A stretch of DNA of 15,241 nucleotides from Devosia equisanguinis (lineage in GTDB: Bacteria > Pseudomonadota > Alphaproteobacteria > Rhizobiales > Devosiaceae), in the NCBI GenBank assembly GCA_945888565.1, contig CAMDAL010000051.1:1-15241 (forward strand). Direction: 5' to 3'. The position numbers and the translations under genes were made by a program. The notes below the pieces were generated by a model. That model was given only the letters and a program-made list of their open reading frames with translations. It was not told the origin of the DNA and did no database searches. Below are positions 14,778 through 15,241 of the stretch, one piece after another; position 1 is the stretch's first letter; each line of letters starts with the position of its first letter.

Positions 14778-14794
14778 CCAGCGTTAAACGTTGG
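14778..14794. promoter_or_regulatory. dyad upstream of degP, possible operator
   Basis: CCAGCGTTAAACGTTGG is a 17-base dyad with eight-base arms and one mismatch, 73 bases ahead of the degP ATG. Overlapping it on the plus strand is GTTAA-N5-GGTAA, loosely like the CpxR pattern GTAAA-N5-GTAAA. A second structure, AATGT-N6-ACATT (14796-14811), and CCAGC/GCTGG (14778-14782 with 14812-14816) enclose it, so the stretch could also fold as a stem-loop ending the oxidase transcript. The function is not settled by the sequence. Confidence 0.35.
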
Positions 14795-14824
14795 TAATGT
14801 TTCCCGACATTGCTGGCAAACCCG

Positions 14825-15241
14825 TCACCCGCCGAACACGAACTCGTCAAGGAAGGCGTTGCGGAACTTGCCGGTCGGGTCGTGCCGCGTCGCGAGCGCC
14901 CGAAAGTCGGCGAGGCGCGGGTGCCCTGCCCTCACCTCCGCTGCTGGCATCACGAACAGCTTGCCCCAGTGCGGGCGCGGGCGGAACGGCGCCAGCGCCG
15001 CCTCGATCACCTTCAGCGCCTTGCTGACCTCGAGCCAGTCGCGGGCCATCGAGAAGTGGAAGCCGACGCTGTCGCCACCATTGTTGGTGCTGAGCCAGAA
15101 ATCATCGCCCGCGATCGTCCGCACCTCCGACACCACCAGTGCCGGGTGCAGCGCCGACTGCACGGCCTTCAGGGCCCGCATGGCGGCCGGTGCATCGTTG
15201 CGGGCGACGAAATACTCCGACTGGTACTCGTAGCCCTCGGT
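14825..15241 (-). CDS. FAD-dependent alditol/arabinonolactone oxidase family, C-terminal part
   Basis: The last 138 codons of a gene that continues past the right edge; the frame is open to base 15241. The fragment carries the C-terminal substrate domain of the ALO (D-arabinono-1,4-lactone oxidase) family: YQSEYFVAR, VVSEVRTIAGDDFWLS, VGFHFSM, RPRPHWGKLF and a final DFRALATRHDPTGKFRNAFL. The wording and spacing match alditol (xylitol) oxidases best: Glu39, Arg41, His62 and Lys94 of the fragment are spaced as Glu320, Arg322, His343 and Lys375 in Streptomyces AldO as I remember them. Such enzymes oxidise a sugar alcohol or aldonolactone with O2 or another acceptor. The flavin domain lies outside the window, so the covalent FAD histidine cannot be checked. 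Same strand as degP, 119 bases ahead of it. Confidence 0.85.
   Translation of the reverse strand, partial: TEGYEYQSEYFVARNDAPAAMRALKAVQSALHPALVVSEVRTIAGDDFWLSTNNGGDSVGFHFSMARDWLEVSKALKVIEAALAPFRPRPHWGKLFVMPAAEVRAGHPRLADFRALATRHDPTGKFRNAFLDEFVFGG

Noticed and set aside
14785..14810. Possible EcfG (GGAAC...CGTT) stress promoter upstream of degP
   Set aside because: GGAAAC and CGTT are present on the minus strand but only about eight bases apart, too close for an ECF sigma promoter.

Overview
The window reads as a high-GC (roughly 60-65% by eye) chromosomal segment of an alphaproteobacterium, most likely a member of the Hyphomicrobiales (Rhizobiales); a Devosia-like organism is my best guess but is inference. 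The reasons are the base and codon use, the PdhS-like style of one histidine kinase, the degP / OmpR-type regulator / histidine kinase / glnE neighbourhood, and CTCCCC-type palindromic repeats between genes. No rRNA, tRNA, insertion sequence, prophage or CRISPR array was seen.

Left part (1-2600, minus strand): the N-terminus of one ABC exporter runs off the left edge. Ahead of it is a 30-codon open reading frame with a near-perfect Shine-Dalgarno sequence, then an intergenic palindromic repeat, then a complete half-size ABC exporter (475-2334). The N-termini of the two exporters resemble each other. Upstream of the complete exporter is an 18-bp dyad placed exactly as in SoxR/MerR-type promoters, so the exporter is a candidate redox-responsive efflux pump. 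This is the most interesting regulatory signal in the window.

Middle part (2598-7330): divergent from the exporter is pepN (M1 aminopeptidase N), followed on the same strand by a soluble PAS-like/HisKA/HATPase histidine kinase. The kinase end overlaps tail to tail with a type II toxin-antitoxin pair (Phd/YefM antitoxin and VapC PIN-domain toxin, minus strand). A pair of direct repeats over the likely promoter of that pair may be its autoregulatory operator.

Right part (7381-15241): glnE, the bifunctional adenylyltransferase/adenylyl-removase of glutamine synthetase, is on the minus strand. A small exported protein of unknown function is divergent from it. A long perfect hairpin separates that gene from a convergent two-component system: an HAMP-containing membrane kinase and an OmpR-family regulator. 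Upstream of these on the same strand is degP/htrA, a periplasmic serine protease with two PDZ domains. Two terminator-like hairpins lie between degP and the regulator. At the right edge is the C-terminal part of an FAD-dependent sugar-alcohol/lactone oxidase of the alditol oxidase / arabinonolactone oxidase family.

Together this is mostly housekeeping and envelope-stress content (protein turnover, periplasmic quality control, nitrogen regulation) with one small accessory insertion (toxin-antitoxin) and an exporter locus with unusual regulation. I see no defence island or clearly new multi-gene system.
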